A DNA stretch of 7,568 nt from the NCBI GenBank assembly GCA_964549785.1, contig CAZJXA010000165.1:1-7568 (forward strand), read 5' to 3'. The stretch is from JBEIUO01 sp964549785. Lineage in GTDB: Bacteria; Planctomycetota; Phycisphaerae; Phycisphaerales; UBA1924. The notes under the pieces were generated by a model. The model made no database searches and was not told the DNA's origin. It saw nothing but the letters and a program-made list of their open reading frames with translations. The translations under genes were made by a program, and so were the position numbers. This document shows, piece by piece, positions 1 to 5,763 of the stretch (its first letter is position 1; every line of letters begins with the position of its first letter).

Positions 1-18
1 CCCTTCTACCATGCCGAC

Positions 19-150
19 CCGTTCCCCTCAATCGACGGCCGGGCCCGGTGCACGGGTGAGCCGTGAACCTGGTCAGGGCTTGACCGCAGCAGCCATAAGC
101 GAGCCTCATCCGGTGCCGTCGGTGTCCTGGCCGTCGATTGAAGGGAATGG
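19..150 (+). ncRNA. ffs: Bacterial small signal recognition particle RNA (4.5S type)
   Basis: This is the RNA of the signal recognition particle, which binds Ffh and guides ribosomes making membrane or exported proteins to FtsY. The conserved domain IV core is visible: GGTCAGG at 71-77 and AGCAGCC at 88-94, ten bases apart as in the E. coli RNA, followed by the common CATAAGC. The arms confirm the fold. Bases 22-43 pair with 126-147 with one mismatch (C27 opposite A142) and one G-U, extendable to about 19/150. Bases 53-60 (CGGGTGAG) pair with 105-112 (CTCATCCG). The length of about 130 nt is somewhat above the roughly 100 nt usual for the small bacterial form, and there is no Alu domain. The apical loop is not the standard GGAA type (see findings). 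The ends are estimated from pairing; the promoter would lie before the window, and no clear U-tract terminator follows. Confidence 0.88.
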
Positions 151-925
151 TGCCAGGGATGCTCGGATCACTCGCGCTTCGCATACGGAATTTCGCTGCC
201 AGCGGGTCACTCCTTTCTCCGTGTCGAGGTTGATCGGTTCGTCTCGGATCCCCATGTTCGGCTCGAACCCTGCATTGCTCCAGCCGCGCCCGGTACGCGG
301 CGTCGTCATTGCCCTCGTCGGCCCCGAGCGTCTTCGTTTCAATGCCCCGTCTTGACGCCGCTTTGAGCGGCCTTGCTCGCTCGTCGGCCGCCGCTGCAGC
401 GGTGGTAGAACGGGCCCGCACCTCCAGGTTTTCTGACGCCTTGAAACCCCACCCCGATTGAACGGGCTTCCTCTTCCGGGATTTAGAGCGGTTTCGGTTC
501 ACGCATAACGGCGAAGGAGGAGGCGAAAAAGGTCCGGTCCGAAATTCCCGACCCTGTCTCCTGATTTCTCTGCTTCTCCGCTCTCCCTCTTCGGGGAAAT
601 CTCCGCTTGGGCATCCGGGCCGTTCGTGAAGTCGAACGGGCCGGCGATTACGATCGTTGTTTGTTAGGATAGGATGACGCTCTCCAATTCAGCGTCGTGA
701 GCCAGCGACCCCGTCGACCTCCTCCCAACGTCCGAAAACCCGCCAAACCGCCTTCCGCCTTCTCGCTTTTTCCCCGAAACCGCTTGATACCTGATCGCGT
801 ATGTATAACGAAACCGATATCCTTCTGCCGCCCCCCGGAGTTCACTCTCGTGCCCCGTTCCAACCCCCGTCACCAACTTCCGCCCAGCCTCACGCGAGCC
901 GCCGCCACCAGTGGGGCGGTGCCGC
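151..925. other. Long intergenic stretch, no gene recognised
   Basis: Open frames here are short, overlap each other on both strands, and give Arg/Pro/Ser-rich translations with no recognisable domain, so I call none of them. Visible items are a 12-base perfect palindrome at 391-402 (CCGCTGCAGCGG), a strong hairpin at 615-644, three scattered copies of GAACGGGC (starting near 408, 460 and 634), and a weak -10-like TATAAC at 804-809 that could serve the downstream gene pair. I see no tRNA: a TTCGA-containing stretch near 263-280 on the - strand does not form a T-arm. Confidence 0.5.
615..644. repeat. Strong inverted repeat (hairpin), function unknown
   Basis: Bases 615-626 (CCGGGCCGTTCG) and 633-644 (CGAACGGGCCGG) pair at 11 of 12 positions around a six-base loop (TGAAGT), the only mismatch being G against G. 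The hairpin is GC-rich enough to be very stable. No run of T follows on either side, so it is not a textbook intrinsic terminator. It could end a transcript coming from the SRP RNA side, be a processing site, or be a protein-binding palindrome. Confidence 0.5.
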
Positions 926-1192
926 GTGATCGTGCGACTCGCTCCGCAGATGCAGGCCCGGCTTCGCACGCTCACCAAGCCGCAACTGCTCGACTTCGCC
1001 GCCCTGCTCGAAAAGGTGATGGCCAATCCGATCGCGAATTCCGAAACGGTGCTGTACACCGCTCCCATCAGCCGCAAGGCCTCGTCGCGGGCGTGCACCC
1101 TGACGTTCCAGATCAGGAACCGACTCGAAGTTCCGAACGACCCATCCTCGTTCGTCGTCATCCTCTATGTGACGGATTGCCAACCGGTCTAG
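926..1192 (+). CDS. Small hypothetical protein, possible RelE/HigB-like toxin partner
   Basis: I do not firmly recognise this 88-residue protein. The GTG at 926 is chosen because it gives a natural-looking start (MIVRLAPQM) with a G-rich stretch (GGGGCGG, 913-919) upstream. GTG codons at 911 and 932 are alternatives, and no in-frame ATG exists upstream before the stop at 806. A basic, helix-rich N-terminal half (LAPQMQARLRTLTKPQLLDF, then ALLEKVMANP) is followed by strand-like segments (TVLYTAP, ACTLTFQI, FVVILYV). That helix-then-sheet pattern, the small size, and the position 49 bases before an Xre-type regulator match the toxin of a HigBA-like module. This is inference: the catalytic residues typical of RelE toxins are not evident. 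Codons are C-ending like those of the next gene, supporting a real coding region. A short stem (902-906 with 915-919) overlaps the 911 GTG. Confidence 0.5.
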   Translation: MIVRLAPQMQARLRTLTKPQLLDFAALLEKVMANPIANSETVLYTAPISRKASSRACTLTFQIRNRLEVPNDPSSFVVILYVTDCQPV

Positions 1193-1227
1193 CCGTCGCG
1201 ATGGCCCGGTCCCATCGCGGCCGCGCC

Positions 1228-1232
1228 AGGAG
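1228..1232 (+). promoter_or_regulatory. Shine-Dalgarno site for the Xre-type gene
   Basis: AGGAG lies nine bases before the ATG at 1242. It is one of the clearer ribosome binding sites in the window and fixes that start. Confidence 0.65.
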
Positions 1233-1241
1233 CCCCGTCAT

Positions 1242-1670
1242 ATGAAAAAGCGACGCCCTGTCGGCCTCAAGGAATATACCTACGGCCGCGAAGCCACGCC
1301 CGAAGAGGAAAGGAAGTACCTCAGCCCCGCCGACCAGGAACTTCTCCGCCAGTTCCGCGGCGGAGCGCCCGGCAACGGCCCCGGCGTCGACGGCCGCACC
1401 GACCCGCTCGCCATCAGTTCCTCCAGAATCCTCAACGACCCCGACGCGGTGTGGTACGACGCGTGGGAAGTCTTGGCCGAGTTTGAGGTCCTCAAGCTCT
1501 TCGCCGCCCGCAAGGCCAAGGGCCTCACCCAGAAGCAACTCGGCGAGAAACTCGGCGTTCCCCAGTCCCGAATCTCCTACATCGAAAAACATCCCACCAC
1601 CATCAGCGTGGGCCTGCTCATGCAGATGGCCGAGGCCTTGGGCGTCCGCGTCGTTCTCAAGGCAATCTGA
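1242..1670 (+). CDS. Xre/Cro-CI family helix-turn-helix transcriptional regulator, possible antitoxin
   Basis: This 142-residue protein ends in a Cro/CI-type DNA-binding domain at about residues 84-138. The core ARKAKGLTQKQLGEKLGV is followed by PQSRISYIEK, where the second part is the recognition helix, and then by the typical helix ISVGLLMQMAEALGVRVVL. The N-terminal 80 residues are charged (basic start, acidic segment at 18-36), include a Gly/Pro linker at 40-54, and end in a helix (DAVWYDAWEVLAEFEVLKLF, about 68-87). A C-terminal HTH after a longer N-terminal segment, and a small gene just upstream, are both seen in HigA-type antitoxins, which bind the toxin and repress their own promoter. 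The start is supported by AGGAG nine bases upstream. The 49-base gap to the preceding gene allows a two-gene operon. The DNA-binding call is firm; the antitoxin role is inferred. The 159 bases to the next stop codon hold no clear terminator. Confidence 0.85.
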   Translation: MKKRRPVGLKEYTYGREATPEEERKYLSPADQELLRQFRGGAPGNGPGVDGRTDPLAISSSRILNDPDAVWYDAWEVLAEFEVLKLFAARKAKGLTQKQLGEKLGVPQSRISYIEKHPTTISVGLLMQMAEALGVRVVLKAI

Positions 1671-1829
1671 TCGCTGCCCCGGCGCACGCAGCGCGAACGA
1701 CGCCGGTCCGTCAACGGATGCCGCTCGGCGGGCCGCTATGACCGACGGTACGCAGGACGCCGTGAATGACCTTGTTGTCCGGGCCTTTCCGCCGGTTCGC
1801 GGTCATCGCGTCGTTCTAGCGGCCGTTTA

Positions 1830-3494
1830 TCATTTCTGAGTTTCAGCCTCGTCACCGTCGTCGGCCCGCAACTCGCCTTCCCGCGGCAAGAGAGAAGGCG
1901 CACACGCCAGCCGATAGGCCACCATCGCGCTGTTCGTCGCCGACTGCATCAGGTACTCGGGTATCGCCAAGTCCAGGGTGTCGTTCTGCGTGTGCCACCC
2001 GTACCCATAATCCGCCCGCCCGATTTCATCCCAGAAGAACCCGGGAATCCCCACCGCGTTGAACGCAGCATGGTCGCTGGAACCGTGTGTTTCGATCTTC
2101 GCGCCCGAGTGCCGAACGTCCACGTTCAACCACTTCTTGTCGGTCTCGGAATAAAACTGGTTGTTGATCGGCGCGGTCGCCGCGGCAAGGAACTCCACCA
2201 TGTAATCGGCCGCCCCCAACCCGCCCTGATAATTCGTCCCGCCATCGTCGACAAAGCACGCCGAGATGTTCGGCCAATGCTCCTTGATGTTCTCAACGTA
2301 CGCACGCGAGCCGAGCAGACCCTGTTCTTCACCGGTCCAGTTGACAAACCGGATCGTCCGCTTCGGCTTTGCGCCGACCGCCGCGAGAATCCGGGCCGCC
2401 TCCAGCGTCACCGCCGACCCCGTCCCGTTGTCCGTGCAGCCCTCCGAACCCGGCCCGTCCCAACTGTCCAGGTGCGCCGAAATGATGATGACCTCGTCCG
2501 GGAACTCGGATCCCACGATCTCCGCGATCGTGTTGTACGTCGGAGTCGGCCCCGGCGTCAGAATGTTGTTCGCATTGATCTCAACTTCGATCGGCTCCTT
2601 GTCCGTCAGCCGCGAGTTGATGTAGTCGTAATCGCTCATCCGGATCACCGCGTGGACGTCCTCCGGAATGTCCTCAAGAGCCCGTTTCCGCCACTCCGGC
2701 GCTCCGCCCGTCCAGATCCGTTCCTCGCGCCCCGTGCTGAGGAACCCGGCCACGGGCTCCAGCGCGAGCCGATCGAGCAGGCTCAACCCATCCAGCGATT
2801 CACCATCCGCCGCCTTCTTGCGGGTCTCCATCCGCCGCTTGAATTGATCCTGCAACCCCGACCGAAACCCGCGCTGCCCCGTCGGGGGCCGGGCCTTTAT
2901 CAAGATCCACGCACCCTCCAAGTCACCCCGCATCGCCTCCAACTCTTCCTCGGTCTGGGGCTGCTTCAGCACCGGGCCCCGCCGCGGCCCGTCTGTCCCG
3001 CGCGTCCACGCGAGCGTTGTAAACTCGATATCGCGAACCGGCTCAAACTCAACGCTCGTGACCTCCCCGTCGTCGTCCTTCTTTTCTCTCCGCAGCAGCA
3101 CCTTCGCCGAAGAGGGCCCGCGATCAAACCGCGTCGTCACTTCTCCCCACTGCTCGATTCGGGCGTTCGCAAGGCCCCATGCCTTGTACTGTTCTTCGCA
3201 CCACCGATTCGCTTCCTCAGCGTTCTCCGAACCGGTGAGCCGCGCCCCGATCTCCTTCGTGAGATGCGTCAGGTGGTTCATCACCTGGTTCCGGTTCTTG
3301 CCCTCGTCCAGGATGGCCCGCACCGTGGCGTCGCTCCCCATCGGAATCGCCGGTGCCGGCACCTCTTTCCCGTCGATAACCGCGGTCCAAGCCTCGCCCT
3401 CGCCCGAGGCTTCCGCCGAAATCCCCGGTTCGCCCGCCAAACAGGCCGTGCCCGCGAGGGCCATCAGAACGAAAGCGGCCGAAAAATTCTTCAT
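1830..3494 (-). CDS. Exported M28 family zinc metallopeptidase, carboxypeptidase Q-like
   Basis: This 554-residue protein is a co-catalytic zinc exopeptidase that removes terminal residues from peptides outside the cytoplasm. The ATG at 3494 is preferred over an in-frame start 43 codons upstream because AAGGA lies four bases before it and it opens a signal peptide (MKNFSAAFVLMALAGTACLA). Metal and catalytic residues of the family are in order: H341 in HLDSWD, bridging D355 in CTDNGTG, catalytic E389 and zinc ligand E390 in TGEEQGLLGS, D416 or D417 in FVDDGG, and H501 in GWHTQNDTLD. The HLDSWD signature and total length are close to carboxypeptidase Q (plasma glutamate carboxypeptidase-like) members. 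Residues about 120-315 contain an inserted region that probably includes a protease-associated (PA)-like domain. The C-terminus is an acidic tail. The Cys at the signal end lacks a Leu at -3, so lipidation is doubtful. Exact substrate is unknown. Confidence 0.92.
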   Translation of the reverse strand: MKNFSAAFVLMALAGTACLAGEPGISAEASGEGEAWTAVIDGKEVPAPAIPMGSDATVRAILDEGKNRNQVMNHLTHLTKEIGARLTGSENAEEANRWCEEQYKAWGLANARIEQWGEVTTRFDRGPSSAKVLLRREKKDDDGEVTSVEFEPVRDIEFTTLAWTRGTDGPRRGPVLKQPQTEEELEAMRGDLEGAWILIKARPPTGQRGFRSGLQDQFKRRMETRKKAADGESLDGLSLLDRLALEPVAGFLSTGREERIWTGGAPEWRKRALEDIPEDVHAVIRMSDYDYINSRLTDKEPIEVEINANNILTPGPTPTYNTIAEIVGSEFPDEVIIISAHLDSWDGPGSEGCTDNGTGSAVTLEAARILAAVGAKPKRTIRFVNWTGEEQGLLGSRAYVENIKEHWPNISACFVDDGGTNYQGGLGAADYMVEFLAAATAPINNQFYSETDKKWLNVDVRHSGAKIETHGSSDHAAFNAVGIPGFFWDEIGRADYGYGWHTQNDTLDLAIPEYLMQSATNSAMVAYRLACAPSLLPREGELRADDGDEAETQK

Positions 3495-3498
3495 AAGG

Positions 3499-3503
3499 TC
3501 CTT
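3499..3503 (-). promoter_or_regulatory. Shine-Dalgarno site that decides the peptidase start
   Basis: On the - strand AAGGA lies four bases before the ATG at 3494. The longer alternative start at 3623 would put 43 charged residues in front of the signal peptide, so this site supports the shorter protein. Confidence 0.6.
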
Positions 3504-3551
3504 CAATGCATCGCCCAGCCGTCGTGGCAATCGTGAACACGCACAACGCTC

Positions 3552-3557
3552 AGTATA
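3552..3557 (-). promoter_or_regulatory. Candidate -10 element for the M28 peptidase gene
   Basis: TATACT on the - strand matches five of six bases of the sigma-70 -10 consensus and lies about 58 bases before the chosen start codon. No good -35 element is visible at 16-18 bases, so this is tentative. Confidence 0.3.
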
Positions 3558-3835
3558 CGGCGATCTCGAAAAATCTGAGTTCCACCGGAATTCCTCTGAG
3601 CCGTCTTCGCTCCGCTCTATCAATATAGATGCGCCATGACCATAATCGCGGCGGACGTTTCAGCCCGCGGCATGAACGAGCGGCAGCCGCCTCAGCCTTC
3701 GATGCGGGTACTTTCCTGAAAGCTTCTCGCCTAGACTCACCCCTTAAATTGAGTGACGTTCAAACCGTCGTTTGTACCGGTTTCGTCACGCCCACTTCCT
3801 CGATACCCGCTCATTGATTGGAGTTCTGGACCGCC

Positions 3836-5209
3836 ATGGCTACTTCGACTCAGGAACGCCCCAACACCGTCAAGGTCAGCGATGCCGGCCCCAGCCTCAA
3901 GAAGTTGACGATCGAAATCCCCGCCGAGACGGTCGACGCCAAGGTTCGCGAATCGATGGATTCACTCGCCACCGGTGCAGAACTCCCCGGTTTTCGCAAG
4001 GGCAAAGTGCCGCGGGCCCTTGTCGAAAAGCGGTTCGGCTCGACCGTGCGCAAGGAAGCCAAGGGCCAGTTGGTCGCGAAGGCGTATCAGCAGGCGATCG
4101 AACAGGAAAAACTTCGGGTCGTCGGCGAGCCCGACGGGGCCGCCCTTGAATCCATCGAAATCGAGGACGGCAAGCCCCTTTCCTTTGAGATCGAAGTCGA
4201 GGTCATGCCCGAATTTGAAGTGCCCGAATTGGACGGCATCGACATCAAGAAGCCGATCCTTGAAGTCGCCGACTCCTTGGTCGAAGACGAGTTCAAGAAA
4301 GTTTCCATCAACGAAGGCAGTCTCGAATCGCGTGATTCCGCCGAGGCCGGCGATTACGTTACCGGCCACGCCGTGATGAAGGGTTCGGACGGCACGGTCT
4401 TCTACGATCTCAAGAGCGCCGTCATCCAGGTGCCCGCCGCCGACAAGGACGGCAAGGGCATGATCCTCGGCATCATGGTCGACGATTTCACGTCCCAGTT
4501 GGGCGCGATCAAGCCCGGTGACGAGGCCACGATCAACGCCAAGGGCCCCGACAACCACGAAGTCGAGGCCATCCGCAACAACACGCTGACCATCACCTTC
4601 AAAGCCGAGCGCGTCGACCGCATCATCCCCGCGAGCGCCGACCAATTGATCGCGGCCTTCGGTGTGGAAGATGAGTCCCGCCTGAAGGAACTCATCCGCT
4701 CACGCCTCCAGCACAACGCCTCGGTCAAGCAGCAGTCCGCCATGCGTGGCCAGGTCGAGAAGTACCTGACCGACAAAACCACGATGGAACTCCCCAAGCG
4801 CCTCACCAGCCAGCAGGCCGGTCGCATGCTCGAGCGTCGCCGGCTCGAACTGATGTACCGCGGGGTCGATCCCCTCAAGATCGAAGAACACATGGCCGAA
4901 CTGCGGGCCTCGTCCTCCGCCAACGCGGCCCACACCCTCAAAATGTTCTTCGTCCTCTCCAAGGTCGCGGAAGACATGGGCATCCGAGTCACCGAAAACG
5001 AGATGAACGGCCGCATCGCCCAGATGGCCTTTCAACGCAACATCCGCCCCGAGCAACTCCGCCAGGAACTCGTCCGAACCAACCAAATCTCCGGCATCTA
5101 CGCGCAGATCCGCGACCACAAGGCCGTCGACGCCATCATCGGCAAGGCCAAGGTCACCGAAATGCCCGTTGAAGAGTTCACGAAGGCCATGAAAGACATG
5201 ATGGAATAG
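3836..5209 (+). CDS. tig: Trigger factor, ribosome-associated chaperone
   Basis: Trigger factor docks at the ribosome exit tunnel and shields nascent chains in the cytoplasm. The 457-residue product has the expected three parts. The N-terminal ribosome-binding domain (about 10-150) carries the signature GFRKGKVP at 52-59, followed by ALVEKRFG. A middle segment (about 165-262) corresponds to the FKBP-type prolyl isomerase domain but is divergent, with little of the usual active-site pattern. The C-terminal helical chaperone arms span about 263-430. The length is slightly above the 432 residues of the E. coli protein. The ATG at 3836 is chosen over a TTG six codons earlier; TGGAG at 3819-3823 lies 12 bases before it, a long but usable spacing. 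Unlike the common tig-clpP-clpX order, the next gene is convergent and unrelated. Arg codons are mostly CGC (19, against 5 CGG), the style of this side of the window. Confidence 0.95.
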   Translation: MATSTQERPNTVKVSDAGPSLKKLTIEIPAETVDAKVRESMDSLATGAELPGFRKGKVPRALVEKRFGSTVRKEAKGQLVAKAYQQAIEQEKLRVVGEPDGAALESIEIEDGKPLSFEIEVEVMPEFEVPELDGIDIKKPILEVADSLVEDEFKKVSINEGSLESRDSAEAGDYVTGHAVMKGSDGTVFYDLKSAVIQVPAADKDGKGMILGIMVDDFTSQLGAIKPGDEATINAKGPDNHEVEAIRNNTLTITFKAERVDRIIPASADQLIAAFGVEDESRLKELIRSRLQHNASVKQQSAMRGQVEKYLTDKTTMELPKRLTSQQAGRMLERRRLELMYRGVDPLKIEEHMAELRASSSANAAHTLKMFFVLSKVAEDMGIRVTENEMNGRIAQMAFQRNIRPEQLRQELVRTNQISGIYAQIRDHKAVDAIIGKAKVTEMPVEEFTKAMKDMME

Positions 5210-5262
5210 GCACTCGGCACTCGAGATAGGCCGCAACAACATCCGCCGTAATCGACAGCGTC

Positions 5263-5275
5263 CGGCAGTGTGCCG
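5263..5275 (+). terminator. Weak hairpin downstream of tig
   Basis: CGGCA and TGCCG form a five-base-pair stem around GTG, 54 bases after the tig stop. No T-tract follows, so a terminator role is only a possibility. It is the best stem I see in the 168 bases between the two convergent genes. GCAGTGT is also directly repeated here. Confidence 0.2.
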
Positions 5276-5377
5276 CAGTGTCCTGCACGGGTTTCTATCG
5301 CGAGTAACGGTGGTGTCGCGGGCCGGAGCCGTGTGTGGATCGCGCTGGGAACCGGGGCGGTGGACTACAGATTGTGG

Positions 5378-5695
5378 TTAGGCCAGCCGGTCGGAAATGC
5401 CCCCGCATTTCGGGCACACCGCTCCGTGTTCGCCCCGGAGCGCATCGTGCAGATTGTGCCCGCACGTCAGGCACGTCGGCCCGCTCAACCGGTGTGCAAT
5501 GTTGTTCAGCCCCAGCGCCAGCGCGGCGACCGCGACGCCCACCACCGGCCACGCCGGGAGGGCCGTGAGCGAGATGATGCCCAAGGTGGTGAGGCCAACG
5601 CCGACAAGAAGCCACAGGGAGCGGAGCCGGATGCGGTTGAGCCAGGCGGCACGGGGATTTGAGGTCGGCGGGGTATCAGGGGTCACAGTCGGCAT
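5378..5695 (-). CDS. Small two-helix membrane protein with C-terminal zinc ribbon
   Basis: This 105-residue protein has no function I can name. A Pro/Thr-rich head (1-14) and a basic stretch (RAAWLNRIRLR) are followed by two hydrophobic segments, about 27-46 and 48-66, forming a probable membrane hairpin. After this comes a zinc-ribbon-like motif: C75 and C78 in CLTCGHNL, then C94 and C97 in CPKCGG, with 15 residues between the pairs. The pattern CxxCGxxL...CPxCG after hydrophobic segments is frequent in small planctomycete proteins, as far as I know. The start is uncertain. The ATG at 5695 has GGAG immediately against it. The GTG three codons later has the same GGAG at a better nine-base spacing. 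A TTG at 5737 would add 14 residues. The gene faces tig and diverges from the glycosyltransferase, so it is probably transcribed alone. Confidence 0.72.
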   Translation of the reverse strand: MPTVTPDTPPTSNPRAAWLNRIRLRSLWLLVGVGLTTLGIISLTALPAWPVVGVAVAALALGLNNIAHRLSGPTCLTCGHNLHDALRGEHGAVCPKCGGISDRLA

Positions 5696-5746
5696 CTCCA
5701 GATGATGCGGAGCCGGAAGCGTAGCGGTTCCGTCCAAAGGAAACGT

Positions 5747-5753
5747 TTATACT
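5747..5753. promoter_or_regulatory. Bidirectional -10-like element between divergent genes
   Basis: The heptamer TTATACT region reads as TATACT on the + strand (5748-5753) and TATAAA on the - strand (5752 to 5747). On the + strand it lies 10 bases before the glycosyltransferase ATG, which would give a leaderless or nearly leaderless transcript. A poor -35 candidate (GGTTCC, 5726-5731) lies 16 bases upstream. No Shine-Dalgarno site is present close to either start codon, which fits this reading but does not prove it. Confidence 0.3.
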
Positions 5754-5763
5754 CGGCACGACG

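Larger units (their letters stand above)
3495..3835. other. Divergent intergenic region between the M28 peptidase and tig
   Basis: These 341 bases separate two divergent genes and should hold both promoters. On the - strand TATACT (3557 to 3552) is a good -10 candidate that would give a leader of about 50 bases for the peptidase, but no convincing -35 precedes it. A second AT-rich spot with TATATT on the - strand lies near 3619-3627. On the + strand TTGAGT at about 3749, followed 17 bases later by TTGTAC, is only a weak promoter candidate for tig. A 62-codon open frame from 3629 has no recognisable features and I do not call it. Confidence 0.45.

Noticed and set aside
263..280. Possible tRNA T-arm (GGGTTCGAGCC on the - strand)
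   Set aside because: The flanking bases do not form the five-pair stem, and no acceptor or anticodon arm can be drawn around it.
11..355. 114-codon + strand frame beginning with ATG at the left edge
   Set aside because: It overlaps the SRP RNA completely at its 5' end, and the translation has no recognisable domain or ribosome binding site.
697..1245. 182-codon + strand frame overlapping the small gene before the Xre regulator
   Set aside because: The translation is low-complexity Arg/Pro/Ser/Ala. The frame of the 926-1192 gene has better codon choice and a more protein-like sequence.
1738..1839. 33-codon frame from the ATG at 1738 between the Xre gene and the peptidase
   Set aside because: It has no convincing Shine-Dalgarno site, no resemblance to a known small protein, and its end overlaps the 3' end of the peptidase gene.
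1992..3536. Long + strand open frame (514 codons) opposite the M28 peptidase gene
   Set aside because: Its translation is Arg/Pro/Leu-rich with no domain, while the opposite strand encodes all M28 metal ligands in order. It is a by-product of GC-rich codons ending in C.
3629..3817. 62-codon + strand frame upstream of tig
   Set aside because: No ribosome binding site, no recognisable motif, and it lies where the tig promoter should be.
3962..4645. Open frame of 227 codons on the - strand inside tig
   Set aside because: It is a mirror of the trigger factor coding pattern, with repetitive Asp/Gly/Val/Phe composition and no family resemblance.
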